From Zoogloea sp016790385 (GTDB taxonomy: Bacteria > Pseudomonadota > Gammaproteobacteria > Burkholderiales > Rhodocyclaceae): a DNA stretch of 64,000 nucleotides. A program made the translations under genes and the position numbers. Below the pieces are notes generated by a model. It had not been told where the DNA came from. It did not search any database and worked only from the letters and a program-made list of their open reading frames with translations. Below are positions 1-8,637 of the stretch, one piece after another (within the stretch, counting starts at the first letter, position 1; each line of letters begins with the position of its first letter). The stretch lies in assembly GCF_041916735.1 (NCBI RefSeq), contig NZ_JAYRYY010000004.1. The stretch is one strand, 5' to 3'.

Positions 1-241
1 TGGCGAGGACTTCCGATTCCAGCGTGTCCTCCGGCAGGGCGATATGAAAGGAGCGCACGCCGCACTCCTCGCAGGCCTTCACCTTGTTGCCCACATAGAC
101 CCGGCTGGCCGGGTTGTCGCCCACCAGAATCACCGCCAGGCCGGGGGTGACGCCCTGGGCCACGAGGGCGCCGACGCGGGTCTTGAAGCCCTCGCGCAGC
201 TGTTTCGAGAGGGCCTTGCCGTCAATGATGCGGGCGGTCAT
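1..241 (-). CDS. folD: FolD, methylene-H4F dehydrogenase / methenyl-H4F cyclohydrolase (N-terminal part)
   Basis: Bifunctional enzyme interconverting 5,10-methylene-, methenyl- and 10-formyl-tetrahydrofolate with NADP. The visible 80 residues begin MTARIIDGKAL and contain the family segments GLAVILVGDNPASRVYV (substrate-binding strand and the YVxxK catalytic Tyr/Lys region, here YVGNK). The rest lies beyond the window edge. The ATG at 241 has an AGGAG ribosome-binding site about 8 bases upstream. It follows the NMG cluster in the same direction, but a strong terminator-like hairpin (260-295) lies only about 20 bases before the start, so it may be expressed separately or by readthrough. The context suggests a role in oxidising the C1 unit released by NMG dehydrogenase, besides ordinary folate metabolism. 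Confidence 0.95.
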   Translation of the reverse strand, partial: MTARIIDGKALSKQLREGFKTRVGALVAQGVTPGLAVILVGDNPASRVYVGNKVKACEECGVRSFHIALPEDTLESEVLA

Positions 242-259
242 GGGTTCACACTCCTGCTG

Positions 260-295
260 AAAAAAAAGCGGGGCGATCCGGCAAAGGATCGCCCC
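260..295 (-). terminator. Rho-independent terminator between mgsC and folD
   Basis: Reading the minus strand, GGGGCGATCC (295-286) pairs perfectly with GGATCGCCCC (279-270) around a 6-base loop, followed by GC and a run of eight T (267-260). It lies 116 bases beyond the mgsC stop and about 19 bases before the folD start, so it can end the NMG transcript or attenuate folD. Confidence 0.85.
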
Positions 296-334
296 GGCTG
301 AACGCCTTGCGGGGCGAGAGGGAGAAACGGGGTT

Positions 335-387
335 ACCGGCAGGCCGGTGATCAGCGTCCGCGGGCGACTGAAGTCGCCCCTGCGGAC
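335..387. repeat. Two further strong hairpins in the mgsC-folD spacer
   Basis: ACCGGC-AG-GCCGGT occupies 335-348. A second, larger hairpin has outer arms GTCCGC (356-361) and GCGGAC (382-387), enclosing inner arms GGGCGACT (362-369) and AGTCGCCC (372-379) with a 2-base loop and a 2-base bulge. Neither has a T-run. They could stabilise the 3' end of the mgs transcript. Confidence 0.6.
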
Positions 388-410
388 TTCAATCAGCGGC
401 CGACCCTTGC

Positions 411-1772
411 TCAGAAGCCCTGGCCGGGGATCCAGTTGGTGCCGGCCAGCGGGACGCCGGCCATGGCGGCGGCTTCGATGGTGAGGGCGACCAGGTCTTC
501 CGGTTCCAGGTGATGCACGTTCTGCTTGCCGCAGGCCCGGGCGATGGTGGTGAGCTCCATGTTCAGGGTCTTGATGTAGTTCTTGAGGTGCTTGGCCCCC
601 ACTTCCGGCGACAGGCGCTGCTCCAGGATGGCGTCCTGGGTGGTGATACCCACCGGGCACTTGCCGGTGTGGCAGTGGTGGCAGTAGCCCGGCGCGGTGC
701 CCAGGGCGTTGTAGTCGGCGATGGCGTCGTGGTGGGCGCCGTTCTGGAAGTAGGTCTCGCCGTTGCAGCCCAGGGCCACCAGCACGCCCTGGCCGATGGC
801 CACCGCGTCGGCCCCCATGGCCAGGGCCTTGGCCACGTCGGCGCCGGTGCGGATGCCGCCGGAGACGATGAGCTGGACCTTGCCCTTCATGTCCAGGTCT
901 TCCAAGGCATTGACGGCCTGGCGCACGGCGGCCAGGGTGGGGATGCCCACGTGTTCGATGAAGCAGGTCTGGGTGGCGGCGGTGCCGCCCTGCATGCCGT
1001 CCACCACCACCACGTCGGCGCCGGAATGCACGGCCAGCTTGACGTCGTTGAAGGTGCGGGTGGCGCCGACCTTCACGTAGATGGGCTTCTCCCAGTCGGT
1101 GATCTCGCGCAGCTCCTGGATCTTGATGGCCAGGTCATCCGGGCCGGTCCAGTCCGGGTGACGGCAGGCGGAGCGCTGGTCCACACCTTCCGGCAGGGTG
1201 CGCATCTTGGCCACGCGGGGGTTCACCTTCTGGCCCAGCAGCATGCCGCCGCCGCCCGGCTTGGCGCCCTGGCCGATAACCACTTCAATGGCGTCGGCCT
1301 TGCGCAGATCGTCCGGGTTGAAGCCGTAGCGGGAGGGCAGGCACTGGTAGATCAGGGTCTTGGAGGAGCGGCGCTCTTCCTGGGTCATGCCGCCGTCGCC
1401 GGTGGTGGTGGAGGTGCCGAGGGCGGTGGCCGCCAGGCCCAGGGATTCCTTCACGTTGGCAGACAGGGCGCCAAAGCTCATGCCGGCGATGGTGATGGGG
1501 ATGTCGAGCTCGATGGGCTTCTTGGCGAAGCGGGTGCCGAGCAGGGTCTTGGTGATGCACTTCTCCCGGTAGCCCTCCAGCGGGTAGCGGGACATGGAGG
1601 CGCCGAGGAAGACCAGGTCGTCAAAGTTGGGCAGCTTGCGCTTGGCGCCCATGCCGCGGATCTCGTAGAGACCATGGGCCGCGGCGTTGCGGATGTAGTC
1701 GAGGGTCTTGCGGTCGTAGCCGTAGGATTCCTCGCGGGAGAGGTTCTTGAAATGCACGGGTTTGGTTTCCAT
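411..1772 (-). CDS. mgsC: N-methylglutamate synthase subunit C, FMN-binding glutamate-synthase domain
   Basis: Catalytic subunit of NMG synthase, which transfers methylamine nitrogen from gamma-glutamylmethylamide or methylamine plus glutamate to give N-methylglutamate. The 453-residue protein is a stand-alone glutamate synthase central/FMN domain: GQGAKPGGGG, the FMN-barrel segments VKVGATRTFNDVKLAVHSGADVV split over two strands, IVSGGIRTGADVAKAL, and a Cys-rich iron-sulfur segment CHHCHTGKCPVG. The start chosen is ATG at 1772, with AAGGAT 7 bases upstream. A TTG at 1817 would overlap the mgsB stop but has no better site. It is the last gene of the NMG run. The GlxD-type families are closely similar, so the name rests on the company of gmaS and mgdABCD. 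Confidence 0.93.
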   Translation of the reverse strand: METKPVHFKNLSREESYGYDRKTLDYIRNAAAHGLYEIRGMGAKRKLPNFDDLVFLGASMSRYPLEGYREKCITKTLLGTRFAKKPIELDIPITIAGMSFGALSANVKESLGLAATALGTSTTTGDGGMTQEERRSSKTLIYQCLPSRYGFNPDDLRKADAIEVVIGQGAKPGGGGMLLGQKVNPRVAKMRTLPEGVDQRSACRHPDWTGPDDLAIKIQELREITDWEKPIYVKVGATRTFNDVKLAVHSGADVVVVDGMQGGTAATQTCFIEHVGIPTLAAVRQAVNALEDLDMKGKVQLIVSGGIRTGADVAKALAMGADAVAIGQGVLVALGCNGETYFQNGAHHDAIADYNALGTAPGYCHHCHTGKCPVGITTQDAILEQRLSPEVGAKHLKNYIKTLNMELTTIARACGKQNVHHLEPEDLVALTIEAAAMAGVPLAGTNWIPGQGF

Positions 1773-1813
1773 GATCGTATCCTTGGTAGTCCGGGTGGGC
1801 GCGAGCCGCGGGC

Positions 1814-2503
1814 TCAATATTCCTGGTTGGCGTCGGCGTTCCAGTGGTACAGGGAGCGCTGGGAGGCGATGCGCCGGAAAGCCTTGGGGTCGTGGTCTAG
1901 GCCGGCCTGGTCGAGCAGGCTGGCCACGGCGGCAATGTCCGCCTCGGTCATCTCTTCGTACTGGGCGTCGGCGCCGAGGGACTTGACCTTGCCCTTCACG
2001 TAGAGCACGGCCTCGTAGAGCGAGTCGCCCAGGGCATCACCGGCGTCACCGCAGATCACCATGCGGCCGGCCTGGGCCATGAAGGCCGAGAAGCTGCCCA
2101 CCGAACCACCGACGACGATGTCGCCGCCCTTTAGCGAGATACCGCAGCGCAGGCCGGCATCGCCCTCAATGACCAGCAGGCCGCCGTGGGCCGAGGCACC
2201 GGCGCCGTTGGAAGCAAAGCCCTTCACGTGCACCTTGCCGCTCATCATGTTCTCGGCCACGCCGGTGCCGGCGCTGCCGGTGATGGTGACGGTGGCCGAC
2301 TTGTTCATGCCGCCGGCGTAGTAGCCGGCGTGGCCGACCACTTCAACTTCGATGGGGCAGTCGAGACCGACCGCGATGTTGTGGGCGCCGTCCGGGTTGA
2401 GGACGGTCACGTGGCCGACTTTGCCTTCCTTGGCACCCGTGTGCAGGAAGGTGTTGAGCTCCCGCAGGGGCTGTGCGGCCAGGTCAAAGGTCAGGCGTTC
2501 CAT
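1814..2503 (-). CDS. mgsB: N-methylglutamate synthase subunit B, GXGXG domain
   Basis: A 229-residue protein consisting of the glutamate synthase C-terminal GXGXG right-handed beta-helix domain, with repeated Gly-rich turns (HAGYYAGGMN, GSAGTGVAENMMSG, GNGAGASAHGG-like and GDAGLRCGIS). In glutamate synthase this domain is structural and links amidotransferase to synthase parts. Here, as in GlxC/MgsB, it is a separate subunit. Its ATG at 2503 lies inside the end of mgsA (13-base overlap), indicating translational coupling. MgsA-B-C together reconstruct a split GltB-like enzyme. Confidence 0.92.
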   Translation of the reverse strand: MERLTFDLAAQPLRELNTFLHTGAKEGKVGHVTVLNPDGAHNIAVGLDCPIEVEVVGHAGYYAGGMNKSATVTITGSAGTGVAENMMSGKVHVKGFASNGAGASAHGGLLVIEGDAGLRCGISLKGGDIVVGGSVGSFSAFMAQAGRMVICGDAGDALGDSLYEAVLYVKGKVKSLGADAQYEEMTEADIAAVASLLDQAGLDHDPKAFRRIASQRSLYHWNADANQEY

Positions 2504-3399
2504 ACGTACATCTCCTCGGGGGCGGGTTCGAAAACAGTGGCGTGCTTGACGCCGGGCAGGTGGGCCAGGGAACGGAACTCCGAGGCGATGGCCACGTAGT
2601 CGTCGGTCTCGGCCACCACCGCCGGTTTGCAGGCGAAGGGGTCGCGGATCAGGGCCAGCTTGTCGGGGGTGCCCATCAGGAAGGTGAAGAAGCCGTCCAG
2701 CTCTTCAAAGCCCTTTTGCAGCGCGGTCTCCAGGTCGTCCCCTTCACGCAGGCGCCATTCCAGAAAGCGGCAGGCGGCCTCGGTGTCGTTGTCGGTCTCG
2801 AAGGTGATGCCCCGCGGCTCGAGCATGCGGCGGATGCCGTTGGGGTTGGATAGGGAGCCGTTGTGCACCAGGCAGAAGTCTTCACCCGCGGTGAAGGGGT
2901 GGGCGCGGTCGGGGGTCACGGCGGATTCGGTGGCCATGCGGGTGTGGCCCACCAGGTGGGAGCCGGTCAGCTTGTCGAAGCCGTAGCGCGCCGCCACCTC
3001 GGCCGGGGTGCCGATGTCCTTGTAGAGGTCGATGCTGCGGCCGGTGGACAGGATGTGCAGCTTGGGGTGGTGTTCCTTGATCCAGCGCTTGACAACCGTC
3101 GGGGCGATGTCGAAGCCGAGGATGGCGTGGTTGCCCTTGGGGGTGATGCTGGCATTGACGCCCAGGTGGGCCTTGATCTCATGGGTGAGGCCGAGCCAGT
3201 TGAAGTCGGCCCCGTCTTCGGTAAGGCCGGAGTAAAGGCTAATCTTGCGCTGGCTGTCGGCCAGGGACGTGCCGAACACGGCCAGGCCGGCGGAGTCGGG
3301 GCCGCGCTCGGTCATGCCGATGAGCATCGGGACCATCAGCTCGCCGAGCTTCTCCCGCAGGGCCGGTGTCTTCACCAGCAGTCCAACGATTCCACACAT
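2491..3399 (-). CDS. mgsA: N-methylglutamate synthase subunit A, class II amidotransferase-like
   Basis: A 302-residue N-terminal nucleophile (Ntn) class II glutamine amidotransferase domain. It starts MCGIVGL, so Cys2 is the expected nucleophile after removal of Met1. It shows the family segments RGPDSAGLAV, VGHTRMATES, HNGSLSNPNG and ETDNDTEA. In the NMG pathway this subunit is thought to release methylamine or ammonia from gamma-glutamylmethylamide or glutamine. It is close to GlxB-type proteins. The gene lies between gmaS and mgsB in a same-strand run with 79 bases before it, enough for an internal ribosome-binding site (GGAGAAAC upstream of the ATG). Confidence 0.93.
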   Translation of the reverse strand: MCGIVGLLVKTPALREKLGELMVPMLIGMTERGPDSAGLAVFGTSLADSQRKISLYSGLTEDGADFNWLGLTHEIKAHLGVNASITPKGNHAILGFDIAPTVVKRWIKEHHPKLHILSTGRSIDLYKDIGTPAEVAARYGFDKLTGSHLVGHTRMATESAVTPDRAHPFTAGEDFCLVHNGSLSNPNGIRRMLEPRGITFETDNDTEAACRFLEWRLREGDDLETALQKGFEELDGFFTFLMGTPDKLALIRDPFACKPAVVAETDDYVAIASEFRSLAHLPGVKHATVFEPAPEEMYVWNA

Positions 3400-3478
3400 G
3401 GTTGTTTCTCCTTCGTTAAGTCTTTGATTCGCTTTATCTGTCGGGTCCGGAGCCGAAGCGCGTCGCCCCGCCGCCGGG

Positions 3479-4807
3479 TCAGAAGAACTCCAGGTAGCTC
3501 TTGATTTCCCAGTCCGACACGTGGCGCATGTATTCCACCCACTCCATGTGCTTGAGGCGCAGGAACTCGCCGGCGACGGGGCCGAGAGCCTTGCACAGCA
3601 CGGTGTCCTTCTCGAGGGCGAGCAGGGCCTCGTGGAGGTTCTGGGGCAGGATCTCGATGCCCTCGGCCTTCAGCTCTTCAGGGCTGAGGGCGTAGAGGTT
3701 CTGGTTGTGGGGGGCACCCGGGTCGAGCTTGCGCTCGATGCCGTCGAGGCCGGCGGCGATCACCGCGGCTGTGGCCAGGTAGGGGTTGCAGGCGCCGTCG
3801 GGCAGACGCAGCTCCAGCCGGCCGTGGGGGATGCGCACCATGGACGAGCGGTTGTTGTCGCCGTAGCTGATGTAGGCCGGGGCCCAGGTGGCGCCGGTGA
3901 GGGAGCGGCCCACCACCAGGCGCTTGTAGCTGTTCACCGTGGGGGCGCAGATGGCCGCCAGGGCCGGCGCGTGGGCCAGGATGCCGCCCAGGAAGTGGTA
4001 GGCCAGCTTGGACAGGCCAAGGCCGTATTTGTCGGACTCGTCGGCGAAGAGGTTGGTCTTGCCGTCGCCGATGGACATGTGGATGTGCATGCCGTTGCCC
4101 GGCCGGTTGGCGAAGGGCTTGGGCATGAAGGAGCAGATCATGCCCAGGTCATTGGCGATCTCCGAGGCGGCCATCTTGAACAGCAGGTAGTGGTCGGCGG
4201 AGGTCAGGCAGTCGGCGAACGTGTAATTGATCTCGAACTGGCCGTTAGCGTCTTCGTGGTCGATCTGATAGACGTCCACATCCACCTGACGCAGGCTGTC
4301 GGTGAGGGTTTCGAGAAACTGGCGGTTGCGCGACAGGCCCTTGTAGTCGTAACAGGGCTTGGGCAGGGTGTCGGTGGGGTCGGTGGGGATGATGTTGCCG
4401 CTGGCATCCTTCTTGAGCAGGGAGAACTCCGGCTCCAGCCCGGTGAAGAAGGTATAGCCCATGGCGTCGAGGCGCTTGATCTGCTCCTTCAGCACCACGC
4501 GGGTGTCCAGGGGCCAGGGCTCGCCTTTCACATGGCCGTCGCAGGCGATGCGGGCGTAGCCGGGCTGCCAGGGCACCAGGGTGAGGGTGTCCAGGTCACC
4601 GATGGCCATGAAATCCGGGCCATTGGGCTCGATGCCCAGGCCCCACACCGCAAAGCCCGCAAAGCCGGCCCCGGTGGTGAGGATGCTTTCGAAATGGGCG
4701 GTCGGGACGGCCTTGGTCTTGGCCGTGCCGTGGATGTCGACAAACTGGGCCAGCACATACTTGACCTCGTTGTCGGCGAGAAACTTCTTGGCTTCCGTGG
4801 GCGTCAT
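3479..4807 (-). CDS. gmaS: Gamma-glutamylmethylamide synthetase
   Basis: ATP-dependent ligase joining glutamate and methylamine, the first step of the NMG pathway. It is a 442-residue glutamine-synthetase-fold protein of the GlnT type. Visible are the beta-grasp N-terminus, metal/ATP segments EPEFSLL and QFEINYTFAD, the HIHMSIGDG strand and the NRSSMVRIPHGRLELRLPD signature. A class I GlnA would be longer and end with a Tyr adenylylation loop, which is absent. The ATG at 4807 follows GGAGAGCGGCA. Its place between mgdD and mgsA is the main reason for naming it GmaS rather than another GlnT paralogue. Confidence 0.93.
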   Translation of the reverse strand: MTPTEAKKFLADNEVKYVLAQFVDIHGTAKTKAVPTAHFESILTTGAGFAGFAVWGLGIEPNGPDFMAIGDLDTLTLVPWQPGYARIACDGHVKGEPWPLDTRVVLKEQIKRLDAMGYTFFTGLEPEFSLLKKDASGNIIPTDPTDTLPKPCYDYKGLSRNRQFLETLTDSLRQVDVDVYQIDHEDANGQFEINYTFADCLTSADHYLLFKMAASEIANDLGMICSFMPKPFANRPGNGMHIHMSIGDGKTNLFADESDKYGLGLSKLAYHFLGGILAHAPALAAICAPTVNSYKRLVVGRSLTGATWAPAYISYGDNNRSSMVRIPHGRLELRLPDGACNPYLATAAVIAAGLDGIERKLDPGAPHNQNLYALSPEELKAEGIEILPQNLHEALLALEKDTVLCKALGPVAGEFLRLKHMEWVEYMRHVSDWEIKSYLEFF

Positions 4808-4843
4808 TGCCGCTCTCCTGATGTTGGGTTGGGTTCGGGCGAT

Positions 4844-5449
4844 TCAGTTGAAGCTGTGGGGGGCAACGGCGCCACCGCCCAACTCGACGGCGATGCCGAG
4901 CAGGGTTTCCCACAGGTAATGTCCGTAGGTGCCGTCGCACCAGATGCGCACGGCGGGCAGCCCCTTGCGCACTTCCGGGATGACCGTGACGCCGACGCCA
5001 ACCATGGAGGTGAGCACCACCGGGCGGCTGGCCGGGTCGAGGGGGCGGAAGTTGACGTTGCAGGTCTGGCGCAGCAGCTCTTCCAGGCGCGCACCGCCAA
5101 CAATCAGCGCGGCGTCCTGGCGCAACACCGGATACACGCCGGGGCCGCGGGGCGCGGCAGCAATGGGGGCAATCAGGGCGTCCGGGCCTTCGATCAGGAA
5201 CTCGGTAAAGCCCAGCCGGGCGATCAGCCCGCCGCCATCGAGGGGCAGCCAGCTGTTGGTGTTCGGCGGGATGGGCAGGCCGAGGCTTTCCAGCCAGGCG
5301 ATGGCGCCGGGGCCCTTGCAGCCGTGACGGGCGGTGAGGGACACATCGGCGATGCCGAGGCGGGCTGCGGCGGAGGCCTGATCCTGGGGCTTGAGGAGCG
5401 AGGCGGCGAGGTGCTCGGCCACCGGGCTCACGGCGAGAATTGCGCTCAT
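4844..5449 (-). CDS. mgdD: N-methylglutamate dehydrogenase subunit D (gamma)
   Basis: A 201-residue homologue of the heterotetrameric sarcosine oxidase gamma subunit (SoxG), a GcvT-like fold that packs against the alpha subunit. Family features are the WLPLDGGGLIARLGFTEFLIEG strand pair (seen as two segments), the CNVNFRPLDPA turn and the C-terminal VRIWCDGTYGHYLWETLL. The ATG at 5449 overlaps the mgdC stop (ATGA), so translation is coupled. It has no catalytic residues of its own and completes the four-subunit enzyme with MgdA, B and C. Confidence 0.92.
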   Translation of the reverse strand: MSAILAVSPVAEHLAASLLKPQDQASAAARLGIADVSLTARHGCKGPGAIAWLESLGLPIPPNTNSWLPLDGGGLIARLGFTEFLIEGPDALIAPIAAAPRGPGVYPVLRQDAALIVGGARLEELLRQTCNVNFRPLDPASRPVVLTSMVGVGVTVIPEVRKGLPAVRIWCDGTYGHYLWETLLGIAVELGGGAVAPHSFN

Positions 5450-8358
5450 GCGGCCTCCTTCTGCTTGAGGTTGTCCGGGTCGTAGAACGGGGTGGTGCTG
5501 ACCTGGGCCTGCACCATGCTGCCGTCGGTGAGGCGGATGCTGACGGTGCTTCCGGGGGTGGCCAGATCGGGCCGCAGGAAGGCCAGGCCGATGTGGCGGT
5601 CGAGGCTGGGGCTGAAGGCGATGCTGGTGACGCGGCCGGCGATGTCGCCGCCCTCGATGACCAGATTGCACTCCAGGGGCACGGCGCCGCTGAAGTCCAC
5701 CGGGAAGACGATGCCGGCCAGCTGCTGCTTGCGCGGCTTGCGGGCGATGGCGGCGAGGCTGCGCTGGCCGACGAAGAAGGGCTTGGCCATCTTCACCGCC
5801 CAGTCCATGCCCACTTCCAGCGGGGTGGTGAGGCCGTCGGTGTCCTGGCTGATGATGATGTGGCCCTTCTCGAGGCGCAGCAGGCGCTGGGCCTCCACGC
5901 CGAAGGGGCGGATGCCATGGGCCTTGCCGGCCTGCATCAGGGCGTCCCACAGGGCGCCGCCCATGCTGGCGGGCACGTGGATCTCGTAGCCCCATTCACC
6001 CACGAAGCCGACGCGCATCAGCCGCGCGGGCATCTTTCCACCGCCCGCGGCCACTTCGCCCTCGCGCACCGCCAGGTAGGGGAAGGCGGCGGCAGAAAGG
6101 TCCAGGCTGGTGAGCGCCTTGAGCACCTCGCGGGATTTCGGGCCGGCCAGGTTCACCGCGGCGAAGGCGCCGGTGTGATTGACGATGCCGCAGTCCAGCC
6201 GCCACATGGTGTTGAGGCGCGACAGCTCCCGGTAGATGGTGGCGGCGCCGGAAGTGGTGGTGGTGAAGTAGAAGTGGTCGTCCGCAAGCCGGGCCACCAC
6301 GCCGTCGTCAATGACCACACCGGACTCGTCGCACATCACGGCGTAGCGGGTCATGCCGACCTTGAGGTTGGCGTAGTTGGAGGTGTACACCCGCTCCAGA
6401 AACTCGGCGGCCTGGGGGCCGATGACTTCGAGCTTGCCCAGGGTGCCCACGTCGATGACGCCGACGCCATTGCGCACCGCGTGGGCTTCGCCGCGGATGC
6501 AGGTCAGGCGGTCCTGGCCGGCAACCTGGTAATACTCGGGGCGCTGCCACACGCCGGCCGGCATCCATTTGGCGCCCAGGGCGTCGTGGCGGCTGGTGAG
6601 GGGGGTGCGACGCTCCGGGTTGAAGCCGCGCCCGGCCAGGATGGCCATGGGGACCGGGTGGTAGAAGGGGCGCGCGGTGGTGGTGCCAACCTGCTGGGGC
6701 TCCTTGCCGGTGAGGCGGGCCAGGATGCGCAGCCCGTTCATGTTGGAGTGCTTGCCCTGGCTGGGGCCCATGCCGTTGGTGGAGAAACGCTTGAGCAGCT
6801 CGATGTTGTCGAAGCCCTCCTGCACGGCGTTGCAGAAATCCTTGAATTGCAGGTCTTCGTCGAAATCGACGAAGTTCTTGCCGGCCGGGTGATCGACGAT
6901 GGGCCAGGGGTGGCTGGGGCTCTCCACTTCCGGCGGCAGGGCTTCGCCGGTGGCCTGGCCGAAGCCGGCGGCCGCGGCAGCGTGGCTGCCGGCGCGGGTG
7001 CCGTCGGCCATGCGCCGGGCCAGTTCATGCACGCCATTGACGCGGCCGCAGGCAAACACGCCGTCGGGCAGCACGTCGGGGACGAACTGTTCGACCGTCT
7101 TGTCGTAGCGCATGCGGGTGCCGGCCTGGTACAGCAGGTTGGCGGCGGGCGCCCAGCCGGTGCTCATCAGGATGCCGTCGCAGGCGATGTCGCGGGTCGG
7201 GACGCCGGGGGTGCCGTTGGCTTGCAATGGGGCGACGCGGGCGCCGGCACACAGGCCCTTGCCGTCGGGCAGGGCTTCGACCACGGCGTGACCGCTGAGA
7301 ATGTCGACACCGGACTGCTGAAGCAGGCGCGCCAGGGGGTCGGCGCTGCCGGCGGTGGCGCGCAGGTCCACCACGGCGGCCACACCCACGCCCTGGGCCA
7401 GCAGGTCGAGGGCGGCCCGGTAGCCGTCGGCGTTGGCCACCAGCACCACGGCCTTGTTCACCGGCTTGACGCCGTAGCGGTACATCAGGCGCTGGGCGGC
7501 GCTGGCCAGCATCACGCCGGGCAGGTCGTTGTTGTGGAAGACGGCGGGCTGCTCGAAGGCACCGCTGGCCACCACCACGCTGCCGGCACGCATCTTGAGC
7601 ATGCGTTCGGCACTGACCAGGGGAATCCAGTGGTCCTTGTAGTAACCGGCGGCGTAGGTGGCGGTGAGCACGCGGATGCGCGGCTGGGCGGCCACCTGGA
7701 CAAGCAGCTCGGCGAGCAGGCGCCGGCGGCTGGCATCGTTGCCGATCTGGTAGCTGGCGCTGCCGCCGGCCCGGGCGTTCTCATCCACCACCACCACCTC
7801 GGCGCCCTGGGCGGCGGCGGAGAGGGCCGCCGACAGGCCGGAGGGGCCGGCGCCAATCACCAGCACGTCGCAGAAGTCGTAGGCCTTGGGGGTGCTGCGG
7901 TGGGGGGCCTGGAGGTCAACCCGGCCGAGGCCGGTCATGTAGCGGAACATGCGCTCCCACATGGGGAAGAGCTTGCGGGTGTGGAAGGCCTTGTAATAGA
8001 AGCCCACCGGCAGGAAGCGCGCCATCTTGCCCAGGAAGCGACCCTTGTCACCCTCCAGGCTGCCGAAGGTGTTGACCGCGCTGAGGTCCATGCCGGCGAG
8101 CAGCGGGGTGACGTCGGCGCGCACGTTGGGGGTGCCGCCCAGCTGGTGCAGGGCGTTGGTGTCGTGGTTGGCCAGGGACAACACGCCCCGGGGCCGGTGG
8201 TACTTGAAGCTGCGGCCAAGGACGCGCACATCCGCACCCCACAGGGCCGAGCTGATCGTGTCGCCTTCGTAACCCTTGTAGCTGCGGCCTTCGAAGCGGA
8301 ATTCGAGGGGGCGGGAGCGGTCGATCCACTCGCCGCTGGTGGCGGGCAAACGCATCAT
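5446..8358 (-). CDS. mgdC: N-methylglutamate dehydrogenase subunit C (alpha)
   Basis: The 970-residue alpha subunit of a sarcosine-oxidase-type heterotetramer. It has an N-terminal 2Fe-2S-ferredoxin-like domain (about residues 15-95), a Rossmann dinucleotide site with VIGAGPSGLSAALSAA (about 165-200), a second nucleotide-binding region ending at STGWAPAANLLYQAG, and a C-terminal aminomethyltransferase (GcvT) domain from about residue 580 that binds tetrahydrofolate (GVGVIDVGTLGKLEV, GYEIHVPA, LRLEKGHIIISQDTDG). It accepts the methyl carbon from N-methylglutamate as methylene-H4F. The start at 8358 (two tandem ATGs) overlaps the mgdB stop. Full length, no disruption. Confidence 0.95.
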   Translation of the reverse strand: MMRLPATSGEWIDRSRPLEFRFEGRSYKGYEGDTISSALWGADVRVLGRSFKYHRPRGVLSLANHDTNALHQLGGTPNVRADVTPLLAGMDLSAVNTFGSLEGDKGRFLGKMARFLPVGFYYKAFHTRKLFPMWERMFRYMTGLGRVDLQAPHRSTPKAYDFCDVLVIGAGPSGLSAALSAAAQGAEVVVVDENARAGGSASYQIGNDASRRRLLAELLVQVAAQPRIRVLTATYAAGYYKDHWIPLVSAERMLKMRAGSVVVASGAFEQPAVFHNNDLPGVMLASAAQRLMYRYGVKPVNKAVVLVANADGYRAALDLLAQGVGVAAVVDLRATAGSADPLARLLQQSGVDILSGHAVVEALPDGKGLCAGARVAPLQANGTPGVPTRDIACDGILMSTGWAPAANLLYQAGTRMRYDKTVEQFVPDVLPDGVFACGRVNGVHELARRMADGTRAGSHAAAAAGFGQATGEALPPEVESPSHPWPIVDHPAGKNFVDFDEDLQFKDFCNAVQEGFDNIELLKRFSTNGMGPSQGKHSNMNGLRILARLTGKEPQQVGTTTARPFYHPVPMAILAGRGFNPERRTPLTSRHDALGAKWMPAGVWQRPEYYQVAGQDRLTCIRGEAHAVRNGVGVIDVGTLGKLEVIGPQAAEFLERVYTSNYANLKVGMTRYAVMCDESGVVIDDGVVARLADDHFYFTTTTSGAATIYRELSRLNTMWRLDCGIVNHTGAFAAVNLAGPKSREVLKALTSLDLSAAAFPYLAVREGEVAAGGGKMPARLMRVGFVGEWGYEIHVPASMGGALWDALMQAGKAHGIRPFGVEAQRLLRLEKGHIIISQDTDGLTTPLEVGMDWAVKMAKPFFVGQRSLAAIARKPRKQQLAGIVFPVDFSGAVPLECNLVIEGGDIAGRVTSIAFSPSLDRHIGLAFLRPDLATPGSTVSIRLTDGSMVQAQVSTTPFYDPDNLKQKEAA

Positions 8359-8612
8359 TCTTCTCCCTGATAAAAGTAGGTCTTGAGCACGACGTCCTTC
8401 TCGGTGTCACGCTCGGCGATGAACCAGGTATTGCTGGGGGTGTGGCACCACCACTCCTTCTTCACGCCGGGCGCGCCGTTGCGGTTGAAGACGTAGTCGG
8501 CCCATTCGTCATCGCTGGCCAGGTTCGGGTTGGGCATGGGGCGCACTTCGCCCCAGTAGAAGAACTCGGAGACAGGGCGGGGGCCGTTGAGGGGGCAGGT
8601 CAGGATCTTCAT
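8355..8612 (-). CDS. mgdB: N-methylglutamate dehydrogenase subunit B (delta)
   Basis: The 85-residue delta subunit (SoxD family): a small protein starting MKILTCPLNGPR and continuing to WWCHTPSNTWFIAERDT. In sarcosine oxidase delta a zinc ion is held by a CxxC pair near the N-terminus plus a His and a Cys near residue 60. Here the second N-terminal Cys is Asn (CPLN) and the late motif is CH rather than HxxxC, so zinc binding is doubtful. This looks like an NMG-dehydrogenase subtype. It overlaps mgdC by ATGA and follows mgdA by 25 bases. Confidence 0.92.
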   Translation of the reverse strand: MKILTCPLNGPRPVSEFFYWGEVRPMPNPNLASDDEWADYVFNRNGAPGVKKEWWCHTPSNTWFIAERDTEKDVVLKTYFYQGEE

Positions 8613-8637
8613 GGTGGGTTTCCTCTCTGTGGCCGAC

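Noticed and set aside
411..3399. MgsABC as ordinary glutamate synthase
   Set aside because: The three domains are split into separate genes and sit with gmaS and mgdABCD; no small GltD-like subunit is present.
5440..8370. A very long open frame on the plus strand opposite mgdC
   Set aside because: High-GC antisense shadow; composition is repetitive Gly/Ala/His/Val and the minus-strand protein is an unambiguous family member.
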